Of a stretch of 64,000 nucleotides of DNA, positions 63,141-64,000 are shown piece after piece. Below the pieces are notes generated by a model. That model ran no database searches. It worked only from the letters and a program-made list of their open reading frames with translations, and was not told the DNA's origin. Source of the stretch: Paenibacillus doosanensis (lineage in GTDB: Bacteria > Bacillota > Bacilli > Paenibacillales > NBRC-103111); contig NZ_JANYUY010000022.1 in NCBI RefSeq assembly GCF_025060755.1, positions 1-64,000 on the forward strand, given 5' to 3'. Each line of letters starts with the position of its first letter. Positions within the stretch are counted from its first letter, which is position 1. The position numbers and the translations under genes were made by a program.

Positions 63141-63695
63141 TTACACTTCCATAATTTCCTTTTCTTTGGCAGCTAACGTTTTGTCTACTTCGCCGATAAA
63201 CTTGTCCGTGAATTTTTGAATATCTTCTTGATGCTTGCGGGACTCGTCTTCAGAGATGCCTTGCTTCTCCAGCTTCTTGATGTCGTCGTTAGCATCGCGG
63301 CGCACATTGCGAATGGCAACCTTGGCTTCTTCGCCGTATTTGCGCGTCATCTTCACCAGTTCGGCGCGGCGCTCTTCCGTCAAGGCAGGAATCACGATAC
63401 GAATCATACTGCCGTCATTGGAAGGCGTTAAGCCGAGATCCGATTTCATAATCGCTTTCTCAATTGCGCTCACCGAGCTTTTATCCCACGGCTGAATCAT
63501 AAGAGTGCGGGAATCCGGCGTGTTGATATTAGCCAATTGATTAATTGGAGTCATCGCCCCGTAATATTCGACTTGAACCCGGTCGAGCAGCGCCGGAGTC
63601 GCTCTGCCTGCGCGCAAGCTGGCGAGCTCTTTTTTCAAGGCTCCGACTGCTTTCTCCATGCGATCTTCCGCATTTTTTTTAATGGATTGTGGCAT
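63141..63695 (-). CDS. frr: Ribosome-recycling factor
   Basis: RRF splits the post-termination ribosome together with EF-G. The 184-residue product has the family pattern [16 protein letters not shown] and [14 protein letters not shown] and the long C-terminal helices. It follows pyrH by five bases. Confidence 0.97.
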   Translation of the reverse strand: MPQSIKKNAEDRMEKAVGALKKELASLRAGRATPALLDRVQVEYYGAMTPINQLANINTPDSRTLMIQPWDKSSVSAIEKAIMKSDLGLTPSNDGSMIRIVIPALTEERRAELVKMTRKYGEEAKVAIRNVRRDANDDIKKLEKQGISEDESRKHQEDIQKFTDKFIGEVDKTLAAKEKEIMEV

Positions 63696-63700
63696 AATCG

Positions 63701-64000
63701 TTAAACACTCCCTTTTACAATCGTCCCAATTTTTTCGCCAAGAACGACTCTCTTGATGTTGCCGCTCTCGGTGATCGAAAACACGATTAACGGAATATTA
63801 TTGTCCATGCAAAGCGACGAAGCGGTCGAATCCATCACACCCAAATTGTTGCTGAGCACTTCCATATACGTGAGCGTTTCGAATTTTTGCGCTGTCGAAT
63901 CCTTGAACGGGTCGGCGGAATAGACGCCGTCTACTTTATTTTTAGCCATCAGGATGACTTCCGCTTCAATCTCCGCCGCTCTGAGCGCAGCCGTCGTATC
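63701..64000 (-). CDS. pyrH: UMP kinase, C-terminal part (cut by window edge)
   Basis: The last 99 codons of pyrH are present; the frame is open to the window edge and begins [21 protein letters not shown]. The segment DGVYSADP and the end GTIVKGSV are typical of hexameric bacterial UMP kinases. It is the first seen gene of the pyrH-frr-uppS-cdsA-dxr-rseP group. Confidence 0.95.
   Translation of the reverse strand, partial: DTTAALRAAEIEAEVILMAKNKVDGVYSADPFKDSTAQKFETLTYMEVLSNNLGVMDSTASSLCMDNNIPLIVFSITESGNIKRVVLGEKIGTIVKGSV

Overview
The window comes from a spore-forming, low-GC Gram-positive bacterium, almost certainly a member of the Paenibacillaceae. Its gene order follows the Bacillus subtilis block that runs from pyrH/frr through polC, nusA-infB, rpsO-pnp, dpaAB-asd-dapG-dapA, ftsK/spoIIIE, ymfF-H-I-J-K, rodZ, pgsA, cinA, recA, rny, ymdB and spoVS to miaB-ricA. 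Here the block is inverted, so nearly every gene is read leftwards (minus strand). The spore genes (gerP, dpaAB, spoVS, sleB, tepA) and the start of the 16S rRNA agree with this. Base composition is about half G+C and coding density is high. Starts often use TTG or GTG behind strong Shine-Dalgarno sequences.

Layout from left to right: the 5' part of a 16S rRNA gene with two tandem promoters (1-720); a small rightward gene facing a five-gene gerP spore-permeability operon (1083-2984); two rightward genes, an Hsp20-like protein and an L,D-transpeptidase (3132-3963); ricA and miaB (4203-6159); pduL and a two-subunit 2-oxoacid:ferredoxin oxidoreductase (6248-9552); a dipeptidase, spoVS, ymdB and RNase Y (9784-13781); recX, recA, cinA, pgsA, rimO, yajQ, rodZ (14070-20952); ymfK, a lipoprotein and the ymfJ-I-H-F set (20991-26465); sleB and ftsK (26554-30316); ylzJ, tepA, RNase J (30395-33257); dapA, dapG, asd, dpaB, dpaA (33447-38263); dut, mlpA, ylxY, pnp, rpsO (38637-44200); the long rimP-nusA-rnpM-ylxQ-infB-rbfA-nrnA-truB-ribF operon (44351-52670); and polC, proS, rseP, dxr, cdsA, uppS, frr and the end of pyrH (52887-64000).

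Most of this is housekeeping: translation initiation and ribosome maturation, RNA turnover (PNPase, RNase J, RNase Y, NrnA), isoprenoid and phospholipid synthesis, replication and recombination. Sporulation and germination functions are scattered through it. Aspartate-pathway genes lie directly downstream of dipicolinate synthase, so precursor and product of spore DPA synthesis are encoded together. Several promoters can be read: SigA type (rrn, miaB, rny, recA, rimO, ftsK, rnjB, rpsO, rimP-nusA), SigH type (spoVS), SigG type (sleB) and SigK type (gerP, dpaA).

The most unusual feature is a dispersed intergenic repeat of about 175 bases, present three times (3979-4152, 27492-27734, 38370-38544). 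All copies have the same orientation and each abuts the U-tract side of a leftward intrinsic terminator. Each copy can fold on the plus strand into a closed multi-helix RNA with a UUCG-type loop, and the copies show one clear compensatory base-pair change. I do not recognise the family; it is the best candidate here for an undescribed element. A second item worth attention is the leader of the rimP-nusA operon, where a weak-U-tract terminator hairpin is enclosed by an 8-bp outer helix, as expected for NusA autoregulation.
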